Below are positions 19,693-29,697 of a DNA stretch of 64,000 nt, one piece after another. The position numbers were made by a program, and so were the translations under genes. Every line of letters starts with the position of its first letter. The stretch's first letter is position 1. The stretch lies in NCBI GenBank assembly GCA_022842445.1, contig JALHPO010000005.1, forward strand, positions 214,908 through 278,907, written 5' to 3'. The notes below the pieces were generated by a model that made no database searches, had not been told where the DNA came from, and saw only the letters and a list, made by a program, of their open reading frames with translations. This stretch comes from Nitrospira sp. (GTDB lineage Bacteria > Nitrospirota > Nitrospiria > Nitrospirales > Nitrospiraceae).

Positions 19693-20589
19693 TTATTCGA
19701 CGGTCACGAACGAGTTATGCTCCAGTTCCTCGGCCACAGTCGTGGCAGGACCGTGGCCCGGCAAAAGGCGATAGTTCGGCGGAAGTGCGAACAGACGTCT
19801 GCGCACCGAATCAAGGTGCGTGGCGTACAGATGGCTCGGATTGGATCGACCGATCGATCCGGCAAAGAGTGTGTCGCCGACAAAGCAGACCGGCTGCTTG
19901 GGGTCATCTATCCGATAACAGATTCCGCCTGGTGTATGGCCTGGAGTCGTGAGGCAGTGAACCCTCCGGCGGCCGACCTTGATGGCGCAGCCGTCCGCAG
20001 GCACAACCAGCAGCTCCGCCCGTGGTTTCCAATTCAACAGGTCAGTATCGTCCGGCCCCAAATAGACCGGAACTTCCCGATACGTGAGAATGCGATCGAT
20101 TCCCTCGGCATGATCGGCATGCCCGTGCGTCAGACAAATCCCCACAAGACGCAGGTCGCGTTTGTTCAGCACCTCGATCATGACAGACGCATTGTAGGCC
20201 GTATCGATCAGCAGGGCCTCACCCTCGTCATGAACGATGTAGCCCTGTACACCATAGCCGCCGATCGAGCCGTGCACCGTCTCGATCCAGTCCGGTTGGC
20301 GTTGCGCGACCGGCTCCCATTTGTCGATCGCAATCTGCGCAAGCGGCTCACTCCGCAAACCCAGCGCATTGGCAAGCGCGAGGAGTTCCGCTCGATCACG
20401 CGCCTGCTCTCCCCGTTCCAGCGCCGCGATTACTCCATCGGACAACCCGGCCCTGCGCGAGACATCGCCGGCCGAAAGCCCCAGACCTGTACGGGCTTTT
20501 TTCAGAATGTCACAGCAATCGTCTTCAAGCGGCACGATCACCCCAGAGCTTATGGCTGATGGCGTATGGCACGGACATGGCGCCACCAA
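19693..20589 (-). CDS. HTH (Cro/C1-type) - metallo-beta-lactamase fold hydrolase fusion
   Basis: KARTGLGLSAGDVSRRAGLSDGVIAALERGE HTH followed by ICLTHGHADHAEGIDRIL ... TPGHTPGG. Confidence 0.85.
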   Translation of the reverse strand: MVAPCPCHTPSAISSGVIVPLEDDCCDILKKARTGLGLSAGDVSRRAGLSDGVIAALERGEQARDRAELLALANALGLRSEPLAQIAIDKWEPVAQRQPDWIETVHGSIGGYGVQGYIVHDEGEALLIDTAYNASVMIEVLNKRDLRLVGICLTHGHADHAEGIDRILTYREVPVYLGPDDTDLLNWKPRAELLVVPADGCAIKVGRRRVHCLTTPGHTPGGICYRIDDPKQPVCFVGDTLFAGSIGRSNPSHLYATHLDSVRRRLFALPPNYRLLPGHGPATTVAEELEHNSFVTVE

Positions 20590-20826
20590 TTCTGGCCCGG
20601 AAAGCTATTGTGTTCTCGCCGGCTGGAAGCGACGGGCACGGAGGCGTTCGCCATAGCGTCGCGGCGGTCCAACAGCTGCAATCGATAGCGCGCGACGGCA
20701 TTGCGACGTTGCGTCGCAGCCTCAGAGGAGTGCGCGGCCAAATAAGAAATCACTTCAGTCGCCATACAACCCCATCGTATTATGGCGATGCCGGAGCTGC
20801 CTCGCTTCGTCAGGCGAGAAATCTCT

Positions 20827-22239
20827 TCACCCCTCCGGAACCAGCTTGATCTCTTTCACCTCGCCGAAAGTCGAGAGCGCGGCCGGCAGGGTCTTGCCCG
20901 ATCCGACGGCGACGATTTTCAGACGATCCGGATAGAGATGCTTCTTGGCAGCCGCCAGGATCTCCTCTTTGGTCAGCTTCACGACCTTGTCGCGCAGCTG
21001 TTGCAGAAAGTCCTTCGGCAGCCCGTCGTACTCCAGCTCGATCAGGCGGTTCACAATCGCCGAGGGGCTGGAGAACGAAAAGATGAACGAATTCACGTAC
21101 GCGTCTTTCGCCTCCGCCAGCTCCGTATCGCTCACGAGTTCCGTGCGCATGCGCTCGATATTCGCCAGAAACCGCTCGATGACTTCCTGCGTGGAGACCG
21201 ATTTGGTCTCGGCCCGCACCAGCCAGATCCCCTGATCATGCACCCCGGTATTGAGCCGGCTGCCGACGGAATACGCCAGGCCGCGTTTGGTTCGGACATC
21301 GTTGAAAATGCGGCTGCGGAAGGAGCTGCCGCCCAAGATGTCGTTTGCAATCGCCAATGAGACATAATCGGGGTCGTGCTCTTTGATCGACAAATGGCCC
21401 ACGCGCAGATGAGTCTGCGTCGTGTCTTTGTCGATGAACCAGACCTCCGGCTTCCCCGCATCGCTCTCCGGCACGTCGGCGATCTTCAACTCCGGAACCG
21501 CGCCTTTCTTCCAATCGCCGAACGCGTCTCGCAACGCCGCAAGCATCGCCTCTTTCTTGAAGTCGCCGGTCACACCCAGAATGATGCCGTTGGGATGAAT
21601 CGTGCTACGGTGAAACGCGACCAGATCCTCTCTGGTAATGCGCCGTACTGAATCGATCGTACTCTCCCGCGCGGTCGGATGTTCCGCGCCGTAGAGCAGC
21701 TTGATGAATTCTCGGCCCACAATGGAACCGGGATTATCCTGGCGGCGGCGGATCCCTTCGATCGCCTGTAATTTGGCCAATTCGAGGCGCGCCGGCTCGA
21801 ACGCCGGAGTCCGGATGAGCGCGGCGAAGATCTGCAACCCCCGCTTCAGATCTTTGCTTAACACGTCGAGCGAGGCAGACCCCGATTGTCTGCCGATACC
21901 GATGCTGACATCGCCCGCAAACTGTTCCAGTGCTTCATCGACTTCTTCCGCCGAGAAGCCCCCGCCCCCTCCGGTGCGCATCACCGATCCGGTCAAGGCC
22001 GCAAGACCGACCTTATCGGCCGGATCAAGCCAACTTCCTGTTCGCATCGTGGCCGTCATGGTAATCAACGGGAGTTCGTGGTCTTCCAACAAATACACGA
22101 CCATGCCATTGTCGAGCACGATCCGTTCCGGGTCAGGCGGCAAGAACTCAACGGGTTTGAAGGTCATCGTCCGAGGATCGCCGAGCGCCACCCCCCCCGC
22201 GCAACCCGCCACAACCGATGCCAAAAGGACAATTGCCAT
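20827..22239 (-). CDS. M16 family peptidase-like protein, lacking HxxEH (likely non-catalytic partner)
   Basis: M16 fold sequence (FLPPDPERIVLDNGMVVYLLEDHELPLITMTATMRTGSW) without HxxEH; lipoprotein-like start MAIVLLASVVAGCAG. Confidence 0.85.
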   Translation of the reverse strand: MAIVLLASVVAGCAGGVALGDPRTMTFKPVEFLPPDPERIVLDNGMVVYLLEDHELPLITMTATMRTGSWLDPADKVGLAALTGSVMRTGGGGGFSAEEVDEALEQFAGDVSIGIGRQSGSASLDVLSKDLKRGLQIFAALIRTPAFEPARLELAKLQAIEGIRRRQDNPGSIVGREFIKLLYGAEHPTARESTIDSVRRITREDLVAFHRSTIHPNGIILGVTGDFKKEAMLAALRDAFGDWKKGAVPELKIADVPESDAGKPEVWFIDKDTTQTHLRVGHLSIKEHDPDYVSLAIANDILGGSSFRSRIFNDVRTKRGLAYSVGSRLNTGVHDQGIWLVRAETKSVSTQEVIERFLANIERMRTELVSDTELAEAKDAYVNSFIFSFSSPSAIVNRLIELEYDGLPKDFLQQLRDKVVKLTKEEILAAAKKHLYPDRLKIVAVGSGKTLPAALSTFGEVKEIKLVPEG

Positions 22240-22306
22240 CCCAAGAAAACTCAGCGTTCCGACACCCCTCCCCCCTACCCCCTCACGCCTCACCTGAGTC
22301 CCATCG

Positions 22307-22331
22307 CCCCTTACCCCTAACCCCTTACCCC
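22307..22331 (-). promoter_or_regulatory. putative telomere-like G-quadruplex motif on coding strand of M16 operon
   Basis: Minus strand GGGGTAAGGGGTTAGGGGTAAGGGG, four G4 tracts with 3-nt loops, exact 7-nt period. Confidence 0.6.
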
Positions 22332-22340
22332 TTACCATCC

Positions 22341-24032
22341 TCACTGTGCCACCCCATTGTTCTGCGTTGCGGCTAGGGCTTTGCCGTTGCTCTTTTTAAC
22401 CAGCATTCCAACCGTCCGATTCGACTTCGTAAAATACTGGGCCGCGACACGCTGTACATCGGCGGGGGTCACCGCGGCAACCCTGTCACGAGACCTCAGG
22501 ATGTCGCGCCAATCGCCGGCCACCGCTTGATACATCGCCAGCTGGGACGCCAGACCGCTGTTGGACCGCAGTGCACGCACCATATCGGCATCCAGATTAT
22601 TGATCACCCGCTCAAGTTCCTTGGGTGAAACCGGCTCTCGCTTCAGCCGTTCCAACTCCTCATAGATCGCCGCTTCCAGTTCGGCCGTCGTATGGGGCGC
22701 CAGCGGCGTCGCCATAATGATGAACAGATTGGGTGCGCGCACACCCGGATGGCTCGCATCTGAACGGACCGAGGCCGCCAGCCTCTGTTCCCGTACCAGT
22801 CTCCGATGAAGGCGGGAGGTGAGCCCATCGGAGAGCACCGCATCGATGACATCGAACACATCATCATCCGGATGTCCCAACCCCGGCTTATGATATCCGA
22901 TGACCATTGACGGCTCCGCGTCGAACTCCACCTCCACCCGCCGCTCACCTCGCTGATCCGGCTCCACTGCCACCCGTGCCGACGACTGGGGCGCCGCGGG
23001 GATCTTCCCGAACGTGCGTTCGATCAAGGCAATCGTTTCTTCGGGATTGAGATCGCCGACCAGTGAGATCGTGGCACGATTCGGCCCATAGTGGGTTTTG
23101 AAAAAGGCTTCGGTTTCGTCCGGCGTCAACGACAAGATATCCGATCCCCAGCCGATCGTCGGCACCCCATAGCCGTGCGCGCGGAACGCCGCCGAAGTGA
23201 ATGTTTCAAACAACAACCCATTCGGACTGTCCTCGTTGCGCAACCGCCGTTCTTCCATGACTACGCCGCGTTCTTTATAGAATTCCCGCAACACAGGACT
23301 GGCCATACGGTCGGATTCCACTGCGGCCCACAATGGGAGACGATTGGCCGGCAGGCTGATCGTGTAGCGGGTGAGGTCTTTGCCGGTGGACGCATTGAAT
23401 CCCACCCCTCCATGCCGTTGATAGAGCAGCGCCACTTCATTGCCGACGACGTATTGGGACGCCTGCGCTTGCAGATCCGTAAACCGCTTCTGTAGAACAT
23501 CGACCGCGGCCTGCTCTTCGGCCGTCGCCCCGCCGGTCTTCTTGACGATCTCGCGCTGACGTTGTTCCAGTTCAGTGCCGACGCGAGCCAATTCATCGAG
23601 AATCGGCTTCTCCTTCTCATAATCCTTGGTGCCGACTATTCTGGTGCCCTTGAACGCCATGTGCTCATACAAGTGGGCGAGCCCCGTCTGTCCCACCTGC
23701 TCATTGATCCCGCCGACAGCGAAGGTGATGTTGATCGACACCACCGGCGTCTGATGACGCTCGACCATCAGTACCGTCAAACCATTGGCCAGCTTGTGTT
23801 CAATCACACGTTCCGCCAGACTGGGCGACGCGGCAGACAGCACGTGGGCATTGAAGACAAGACTAAGGGCCATGGCAAAAGCGCAGATTGTGAAGCGTGC
23901 GGTGTGAAGCCCGGCAAGGACGCAGGATAGATTTCTCATGCAGGAGGCGGGACTTGCTTCATCAACCCTCTCTTGTTTCGGCGGCTTTGCGAGATACACT
24001 TCACGAAATACGAGCGACGATCGAACGATCAT
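22341..24032 (-). CDS. M16 family zinc peptidase (catalytic)
   Basis: GLAHLYEHMAFKGT HxxEH; likely start at internal Met downstream of ORF start. Confidence 0.9.
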   Translation of the reverse strand: MIVRSSLVFREVYLAKPPKQERVDEASPASCMRNLSCVLAGLHTARFTICAFAMALSLVFNAHVLSAASPSLAERVIEHKLANGLTVLMVERHQTPVVSINITFAVGGINEQVGQTGLAHLYEHMAFKGTRIVGTKDYEKEKPILDELARVGTELEQRQREIVKKTGGATAEEQAAVDVLQKRFTDLQAQASQYVVGNEVALLYQRHGGVGFNASTGKDLTRYTISLPANRLPLWAAVESDRMASPVLREFYKERGVVMEERRLRNEDSPNGLLFETFTSAAFRAHGYGVPTIGWGSDILSLTPDETEAFFKTHYGPNRATISLVGDLNPEETIALIERTFGKIPAAPQSSARVAVEPDQRGERRVEVEFDAEPSMVIGYHKPGLGHPDDDVFDVIDAVLSDGLTSRLHRRLVREQRLAASVRSDASHPGVRAPNLFIIMATPLAPHTTAELEAAIYEELERLKREPVSPKELERVINNLDADMVRALRSNSGLASQLAMYQAVAGDWRDILRSRDRVAAVTPADVQRVAAQYFTKSNRTVGMLVKKSNGKALAATQNNGVAQ

Positions 24033-24676
24033 ATAAAGATCTCCATCAGTTCCTCCGGCCGTTCAATGAACCAATCAGGCTGACAGGCCGCCATCTTGTC
24101 CCGATTTCCCATCCCGTAGCCGACTGCACAGACGCGGATGCCGGCATTGTGGCCGCCGTTGATGTCGTTGGTGCTGTCTCCCACCAGAACGGCCTGATCT
24201 TTCGAGACATTCAACTGTTCCATGACATGCAGCAACATGCCCGGTTCCGGCTTGAGCCCGAACCCGTTGTCACCGCCGACGAGATACGTGAAATGCTGTG
24301 CGCCTAACCCGTTCAAGATGACACGCGTATATTCGATCGACTTGTTGGTGGCGACGGCCTTCTGTTTATGCGCGAAGTGGCGCAGCATGGGTTCAATACC
24401 AGGGAAAAAAGTCGTCCGATCCAGGCAATGGGCGAGGTAATGGCCGCGGAACACCTTGAGAGCATCTTCGAAGCTGGTTCGGCCCTCCTCCCCTACTGCG
24501 AGACGCAGCAACTTCTTCACGCCATCGCCGACGAATCCGAAAATCTCTTCCAACGGGCGTTCCGGCAAACCCAACTCGGCCAAGGTCAAATTCACGGACT
24601 TTGCGATATCCCACTTGGACTCGATCAGTGTGCCGTCAAGATCGAAGATGAGCAACTGTACGGACGTCTTCCCCAT
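24029..24676 (-). CDS. gph: HAD family hydrolase, phosphoglycolate phosphatase-like
   Basis: LLIFDLDGTLIESKWDIAKSVN; VLVGDSTNDINGGHNAGI. Confidence 0.88.
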   Translation of the reverse strand: MGKTSVQLLIFDLDGTLIESKWDIAKSVNLTLAELGLPERPLEEIFGFVGDGVKKLLRLAVGEEGRTSFEDALKVFRGHYLAHCLDRTTFFPGIEPMLRHFAHKQKAVATNKSIEYTRVILNGLGAQHFTYLVGGDNGFGLKPEPGMLLHVMEQLNVSKDQAVLVGDSTNDINGGHNAGIRVCAVGYGMGNRDKMAACQPDWFIERPEELMEIFI

Positions 24677-25306
24677 TTATCTCGCCTTTCGTAAGGAACC
24701 TTCAAGCGCCGCCAGGACACCGCGCTGTGCCGCATCCTGCTCATGGAGCGCAGCTTCGCGCGCAAAGTTCACCATCCGCGGCACTCCGATATGAGGAGGA
24801 ATCACCGGCTCGACGATACGCCAGCTGTTTCGCACGGCCTTCACATGGAACCGCACTTCTTCCGTCTTATCCTCAGGCACAAAGACCGCAGACTTGAAAT
24901 TGACAGACCCCCGAACCCGAAAGGTGACGGGTATGATAATGTCCATATTGTCGATGATGGTCCACTGCCGGTAATCCTCCGGCACCGTGGCCTCCTGAAT
25001 CACCACGACATGGTCCCACGACGGCTCTTCTTTCCAATCGACATACGGGGCGAGCACATCGAATCCCATAGCCTCCAGGCGGGCGCCTTTCTGATCCAAA
25101 CGCACGTACCGCTTAACGATCTCGGCGGGAGACCGTTTCAGCGAGCCGCTCTGGGTGAACCCGGTCTGGGCTTGTCCATCACCGGCAGTCGCAACCAGGC
25201 CGAGGACGACACACACCACAACGGCATAACCCACATACCTGACGACTGAATCGGGCACATTCCGGCGGACCGGATCAATCACAGGGGCAAGGCGTGAACT
25301 CCGCAC
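24677..25306 (-). CDS. hypothetical exported protein
   Basis: Long ORF with N-terminal hydrophobic segment, abuts HAD gene. Confidence 0.7.
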   Translation of the reverse strand: MRSSRLAPVIDPVRRNVPDSVVRYVGYAVVVCVVLGLVATAGDGQAQTGFTQSGSLKRSPAEIVKRYVRLDQKGARLEAMGFDVLAPYVDWKEEPSWDHVVVIQEATVPEDYRQWTIIDNMDIIIPVTFRVRGSVNFKSAVFVPEDKTEEVRFHVKAVRNSWRIVEPVIPPHIGVPRMVNFAREAALHEQDAAQRGVLAALEGSLRKAR

Positions 25307-25686
25307 AATAGATACCCTTCGTTCTCTCGTTCAATCCGGGAATCTCAGAATGGCCGTATGATATGAAATGTATCGCACGGTCGACGGCGAGTGTCAGCCG
25401 AGTCGAGACGTATTCTAGCAAACAGCCACCGAGACATCCAGGCAGGCTTGCCATCCATACAGATCGCTGTGTATCTGCCACCGGGACACACAGGATGGCC
25501 ACACATCTGTGTCATCTTTGTGTGCAGGTCCGGTTCACCTGGCTGAGCGTTTTGAACAAAAGCGACGGGTGAGAGATCCCGCACGCGGTCAAGATTGCCT
25601 GGGGGTCTGTCGGCGGAGGCAGGAACAGTCTTTGTGAATAGACCAGGTTAGAAGTCTGAAGCGGAGTAGCCGACGATGCCGTCGGC

Positions 25687-25911
25687 CTATATGGCTTTCT
25701 TCCGGATGATCTGCTTCTTCAGGCCAGGAGACCCCTTCCGCCGCTCTCTTTTCTGCTCCAGTACATACACGCCGTCCCTCCATCGGGCTTGTACCGTGAT
25801 CTGGTGAGCCTTGCAGATACTGTGCGTCTCACGGAAGTCTTCCAGCGGCGCCTTTTCCCCGATCAATCCGATGTCCCCTTCTCGGCGGCACCAGGAACAG
25901 ATGATTCTCAT
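25687..25911 (-). CDS. hypothetical small protein
   Basis: MRIICSWCRREGDIGLIGEKAPLEDFRETHSICKAHQ; paired CxxC and C-x-x-H. Confidence 0.55.
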   Translation of the reverse strand: MRIICSWCRREGDIGLIGEKAPLEDFRETHSICKAHQITVQARWRDGVYVLEQKRERRKGSPGLKKQIIRKKAI

Positions 25912-26156
25912 GGCTGACTCGTATCTCCTTTGAAGCTTATCTAAAAAAAGCAAAAATCGCGCCCAAATGAGAATCGCGTGGCGACAGAGAACGCCTTTGG
26001 AAACTGCGGGTTCTGAGACATTATCTCCACACAGCAAGGACGGAGAGACCTCTCATGACAGTTTTTGGCATCAGGGTGAGCAGATGTGAGCAGTAGAGGT
26101 TCGGAACGGATTTCTTGACCGGTTCTCGTCCTGCATGATAGGGTGCGCCCCCTGTT

Positions 26157-27440
26157 ATGAAAACAACTCGGTCCGCCAAACTCTTCAGTGAAGCCCAACA
26201 ACTCATTCCCGGCGGTGTGAACAGCCCGGTACGCGCCTTCCGATCGGTCGGAGGCCAGCCGCGGTTCATTCAACGAGCCAAGGGGTCTCGTCTGTACGAC
26301 GTGGACCGAAACGTCTATATCGACTACGTGCTGTCCTGGGGCCCCATGATCCTCGGGCATGCCGCGCCTTCGGTCGTCAGCGCCATCAAGAAAGCGGCGG
26401 GTAACGGCACCAGCTACGGCGCCCCGACGGAATTGGAAGTTGCGCTGGCGAAAGAGATTCACGCAGCTTACCCCTCCATGGAAAAGATCCGCCTGGTCAG
26501 CTCCGGAACCGAAGCGGTCATGAGCGCGATTCGCGTGGCGCGAGGCTTCACCAAACGCGACGGCATCCTCAAATTCGAGGGCTGCTACCATGGCCACAGC
26601 GACTATCTGCTGGCCAAGGCCGGATCGGGCTTGGCCACGCTGGGGATTCCGGATTCACCCGGTGTCCCGGCTGATTTTGTGAAACATACTCTGACCGCCC
26701 CCTATAACGACATTCGCACGGTCCAACAGCTGATCAAAGAACACCGGAACCAGCTCGCCTGCATCATCCTCGAACCGATCGCCGGCAACATGGGCGTCGT
26801 GCCACCGGCTCCGGACTTCCTCGCTGCACTCCGCCGGTTGACGGCCGAGAATGATATCCTGTTGATTTTCGACGAAGTCATCTCAGGGTTTCGCGTGAGC
26901 TACGGAGGAGCGCAAGCGCTCTATGACATCAAGCCGGACCTCACTGTGCTGGGGAAAATCATCGGAGGGGGATTACCCGTCGGCGCCTACGGCGGACGAC
27001 AAGAGATCATGGATCTCATCGCGCCGGTCGGGCCGGTCTATCAAGCCGGCACGTTATCGGGAAATCCGCTTGCCGTGACTGCGGGACTGGCGACACTCAA
27101 GCAATTGCGAACAAAAGGACTCTATAAGAAGCTGGAAGCCTCTTCAGCAGCCTTGGCCAAAGGCATCGGCGAAGCGGCCAAGAAAGCGGGCGTCCCGCTC
27201 ACGCAAACCAGAGTGGGGTCGATGCTGACGTCGTTCTTTACACCGGGTCCTGTTGTGGATTGGAATACAGCCAAGCAATCCGACACGAAGCGGTACGGTC
27301 AGTTCTTTCATCACATGCTGGAACAAGGCGTCTATCTCGCCCCGTCCCAGTTTGAAGCAGCCTTCCTCTCCACCGCCCACAGCGCGCAGGATATCGAGAA
27401 GACGATCCGCGCCGCGCACGTTGCATTCAAGAGCTTATAG
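26157..27440 (+). CDS. hemL: glutamate-1-semialdehyde 2,1-aminomutase
   Basis: [31 protein letters not shown] region and C-terminal [11 protein letters not shown]. Confidence 0.97.
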   Translation: MKTTRSAKLFSEAQQLIPGGVNSPVRAFRSVGGQPRFIQRAKGSRLYDVDRNVYIDYVLSWGPMILGHAAPSVVSAIKKAAGNGTSYGAPTELEVALAKEIHAAYPSMEKIRLVSSGTEAVMSAIRVARGFTKRDGILKFEGCYHGHSDYLLAKAGSGLATLGIPDSPGVPADFVKHTLTAPYNDIRTVQQLIKEHRNQLACIILEPIAGNMGVVPPAPDFLAALRRLTAENDILLIFDEVISGFRVSYGGAQALYDIKPDLTVLGKIIGGGLPVGAYGGRQEIMDLIAPVGPVYQAGTLSGNPLAVTAGLATLKQLRTKGLYKKLEASSAALAKGIGEAAKKAGVPLTQTRVGSMLTSFFTPGPVVDWNTAKQSDTKRYGQFFHHMLEQGVYLAPSQFEAAFLSTAHSAQDIEKTIRAAHVAFKSL

Positions 27441-27692
27441 CGTATAGCCGATGGCTTATGGCCGGAGGCCTGAGAGCCTATGGCGAATAACGCATGGCAC
27501 AGGTTTCCCTCTGTCTGATTTCGTGCTATTAACGATATGCCATATGCTCTTCGCGGCTAATTAAGATACAGCCGTATCAGTTTAGGTACACACTGAAAGC
27601 CTTGGGGCTATCAAAAATCCGGTGAGGGTTGCACGAGTTGTCGGCCTTCAATCCGACCATACGCTATAGGCCATTCGCTATCAGCTCTTCTC

Positions 27693-27923
27693 CTATTCGT
27701 CGTCCTCGTCATCCGCATCCATCGCCTCCTGCCGCTTCTGTTCTTCCATCGCATTATGGAGCAGCATGCGGATAAACATCGAATAGAGCGACCCTTTTTC
27801 CAAGGTTCCGCCGGGAGGAATGGCGATTCTCCCCTCCTTAATCATGCGATCCATCCAGGCTTTCTGATCAGGGGCGATCAATACAGGAATCTCGACCAGC
27901 CCCACCCGTCCCATCATATCCAT
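27693..27923 (-). CDS. hypothetical small acidic-tailed protein
   Basis: MDMMGRVGLVEIPVLIAPDQKAWMDRMIKEGRIAIPPGGTLEKGSLYSMFIRMLL...DADDEDDE. Confidence 0.6.
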   Translation of the reverse strand: MDMMGRVGLVEIPVLIAPDQKAWMDRMIKEGRIAIPPGGTLEKGSLYSMFIRMLLHNAMEEQKRQEAMDADDEDDE

Positions 27924-27956
27924 GTCGTAAACCTCCGTGAACTCTAGAACAATCCA

Positions 27957-28066
27957 AGAGCTGATAGCGTATGGCTAATGGCACAAACCCGACAGCATAA
28001 AGAGGGAGCAGCCAACTCCTCTTCGTCAGGACCATACGCTATACGCCATCAGCTATATGCTCCTCA
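27957..28066. repeat. intergenic imperfect palindromic repeat (GAGCTGATAGCGTATGGC family)
   Basis: AGAGCTGATAGCGTATGGCTAATGGC ... CCATACGCTATACGCCATCAGCTATATGCTC; related segments at 20546-20572, 27436-27500 and 27659-27693. Confidence 0.6.
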
Positions 28067-28127
28067 TTCGCCGCATTGCAGCACGCCATTTTCCTCATTG
28101 TCAACCAACCTGATTGTGGCACGGCCT

Positions 28128-28736
28128 ATGCTGACACAGGTGACCATGCAAATCTCCCGAACCGCCATTGTCATGCTGCTCGTCACCTTCGCCGGAACTG
28201 GTCCGCTGGAGCCTTGGGCGAACGCTGAGCGCCTGTCGAAATCCGATCTTGAATCGACCCTGCAACCCCAATGTGACCTCTGCTGGTACCCGACCCCGGA
28301 TGAACCCGATTCAAATCGCCTGCCGACCTACAAACAGCAGCGCCCCCGCCGTCCGCCGGACAGCCGCCCCCAACGGTTTCCAAAAGGCAGCTACAAATTG
28401 GGACCCAAGCAGAAACAATCCCGCATCTCGGCACTTCGTGCGCGGTCCCTCCGAAACTCCAGACTGTTGAGCACGTTGCAAATATCCGCCGTCGACGGAG
28501 ACACCATTCGTGCCGGGCCAGACCGCATCAGGCTCCGCGGCATCGACACACCGGAGCTGAGCGAGCCGGAAGGCCAGGCAGCCAAGCAACGGCTGGCCGA
28601 GCTGCTCCGCACCGGCATCGTGCGCATTGTCCCGCGAGGCCGCGATGTCTACGACCGCCTGATCGCCGACGTGTTCGTGGACGGACAGAACGTGGCGGAG
28701 AGGCTGGAGAGTGAAGGATTTACGAAGACAAAATAG
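28128..28736 (+). CDS. thermonuclease (SNase-like) family protein
   Basis: ISAVDGDTIRAGPDRIRLRGIDTPEL ... VYDRLIADVFVDGQNVAERL. Confidence 0.9.
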   Translation: MLTQVTMQISRTAIVMLLVTFAGTGPLEPWANAERLSKSDLESTLQPQCDLCWYPTPDEPDSNRLPTYKQQRPRRPPDSRPQRFPKGSYKLGPKQKQSRISALRARSLRNSRLLSTLQISAVDGDTIRAGPDRIRLRGIDTPELSEPEGQAAKQRLAELLRTGIVRIVPRGRDVYDRLIADVFVDGQNVAERLESEGFTKTK

Positions 28737-28800
28737 TCGGCGATCCCCCCGGCACCGGCTTTCTGGAATCTTGACTGTGCGGCAATCCGCTGTCATCCTG

Positions 28801-28819
28801 TTGTTGAAATATTCAACAA
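28801..28819. promoter_or_regulatory. putative antitoxin operator (perfect 8-bp inverted repeat, 3-nt spacer)
   Basis: TTGTTGAA-ATA-TTCAACAA just upstream of the RHH antitoxin ATG at 28833. Confidence 0.55.
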
Positions 28820-28832
28820 ATGGAGTCCCGTT

Positions 28833-29066
28833 ATGGCCACCGTGAACTTCAGTGTGCCGTCCGACGTCAAAGAAGCATTCGACAAGGCCTTCAGCCGGCA
28901 GAACAAAAGTGCGGTGCTGACGGAATTGATGCGGCAGGCTGTCGAGGAACGGCGGCGGCGACGACGACGGGCCACAGTCGTCGAGAAATTGCTGGCATTA
29001 CGAAAACGTACGCGACGCGTCACGAGTAAAGCCGTTCGAACAGCGAGAACACGCGGACGAGCATGA
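28833..29066 (+). CDS. ribbon-helix-helix type antitoxin
   Basis: MATVNFSVPSDVKEAFDKAFSRQNKSAVLTELMRQAVEERRRR. Confidence 0.78.
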   Translation: MATVNFSVPSDVKEAFDKAFSRQNKSAVLTELMRQAVEERRRRRRRATVVEKLLALRKRTRRVTSKAVRTARTRGRA

Positions 29067-29497
29067 CAACGGTCGTCCTCGATGCCAGCGTGATCGTGAA
29101 GTGGATCTTCGCCGACCGGTCCGAGGAACTACACTCTCTCCAGGCTCTTCAGATTCTACAACTCGTCAAAGAATCGCGCGTGACCGTGCTGCAGCCGCCG
29201 CACTGGCTGGCCGAGACAGCAGCGGTGATCGCACGGCTCGATCCTGGCCGTGCTCGTCAAGCCGTGTCCCTTCTGCACGCTCTTGAATTTCCTGTCGTCA
29301 CAAGCGTAGAGGCCTACCACAAAGCCTGCGATCTTTCGACATCGCTGAAACAGCATTTGTTCGATACCTTCTATCACGCCGTCGCGCTGACTGAATCCAG
29401 TGCCACGTTAGTGACAGCCGACGACCAGTACTATCGAAAAGCTCACAGGGCCGGTCGGATTGTCAGACTAAGGGACTTCAACCTCACAGCGATCTGA
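29063..29497 (+). CDS. PIN domain (VapC-like) toxin
   Basis: VVLDASVIVKWIFADRSEE ... LFDTFYHAVALTESSATLVTADDQYYRKA. Confidence 0.9.
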   Translation: MTTVVLDASVIVKWIFADRSEELHSLQALQILQLVKESRVTVLQPPHWLAETAAVIARLDPGRARQAVSLLHALEFPVVTSVEAYHKACDLSTSLKQHLFDTFYHAVALTESSATLVTADDQYYRKAHRAGRIVRLRDFNLTAI

Positions 29498-29697
29498 TAT
29501 GGCGGACAATCAGCCGCATCGTGAATCCACGGGAATCCGGTGATGCACAAGACAAGAGTTGACCCCGCATTTTGCGCTCTTTCAGCTGAGAAGTGTTGGA
29601 GATGGAGCACGATATACCGTGAGCGAATCACGGGCCGCTCGGCGGTTACTTAATAGTTTTGGGTCTCAGAAAGTTCGCGTGGTAATCGAAGGGAAGA

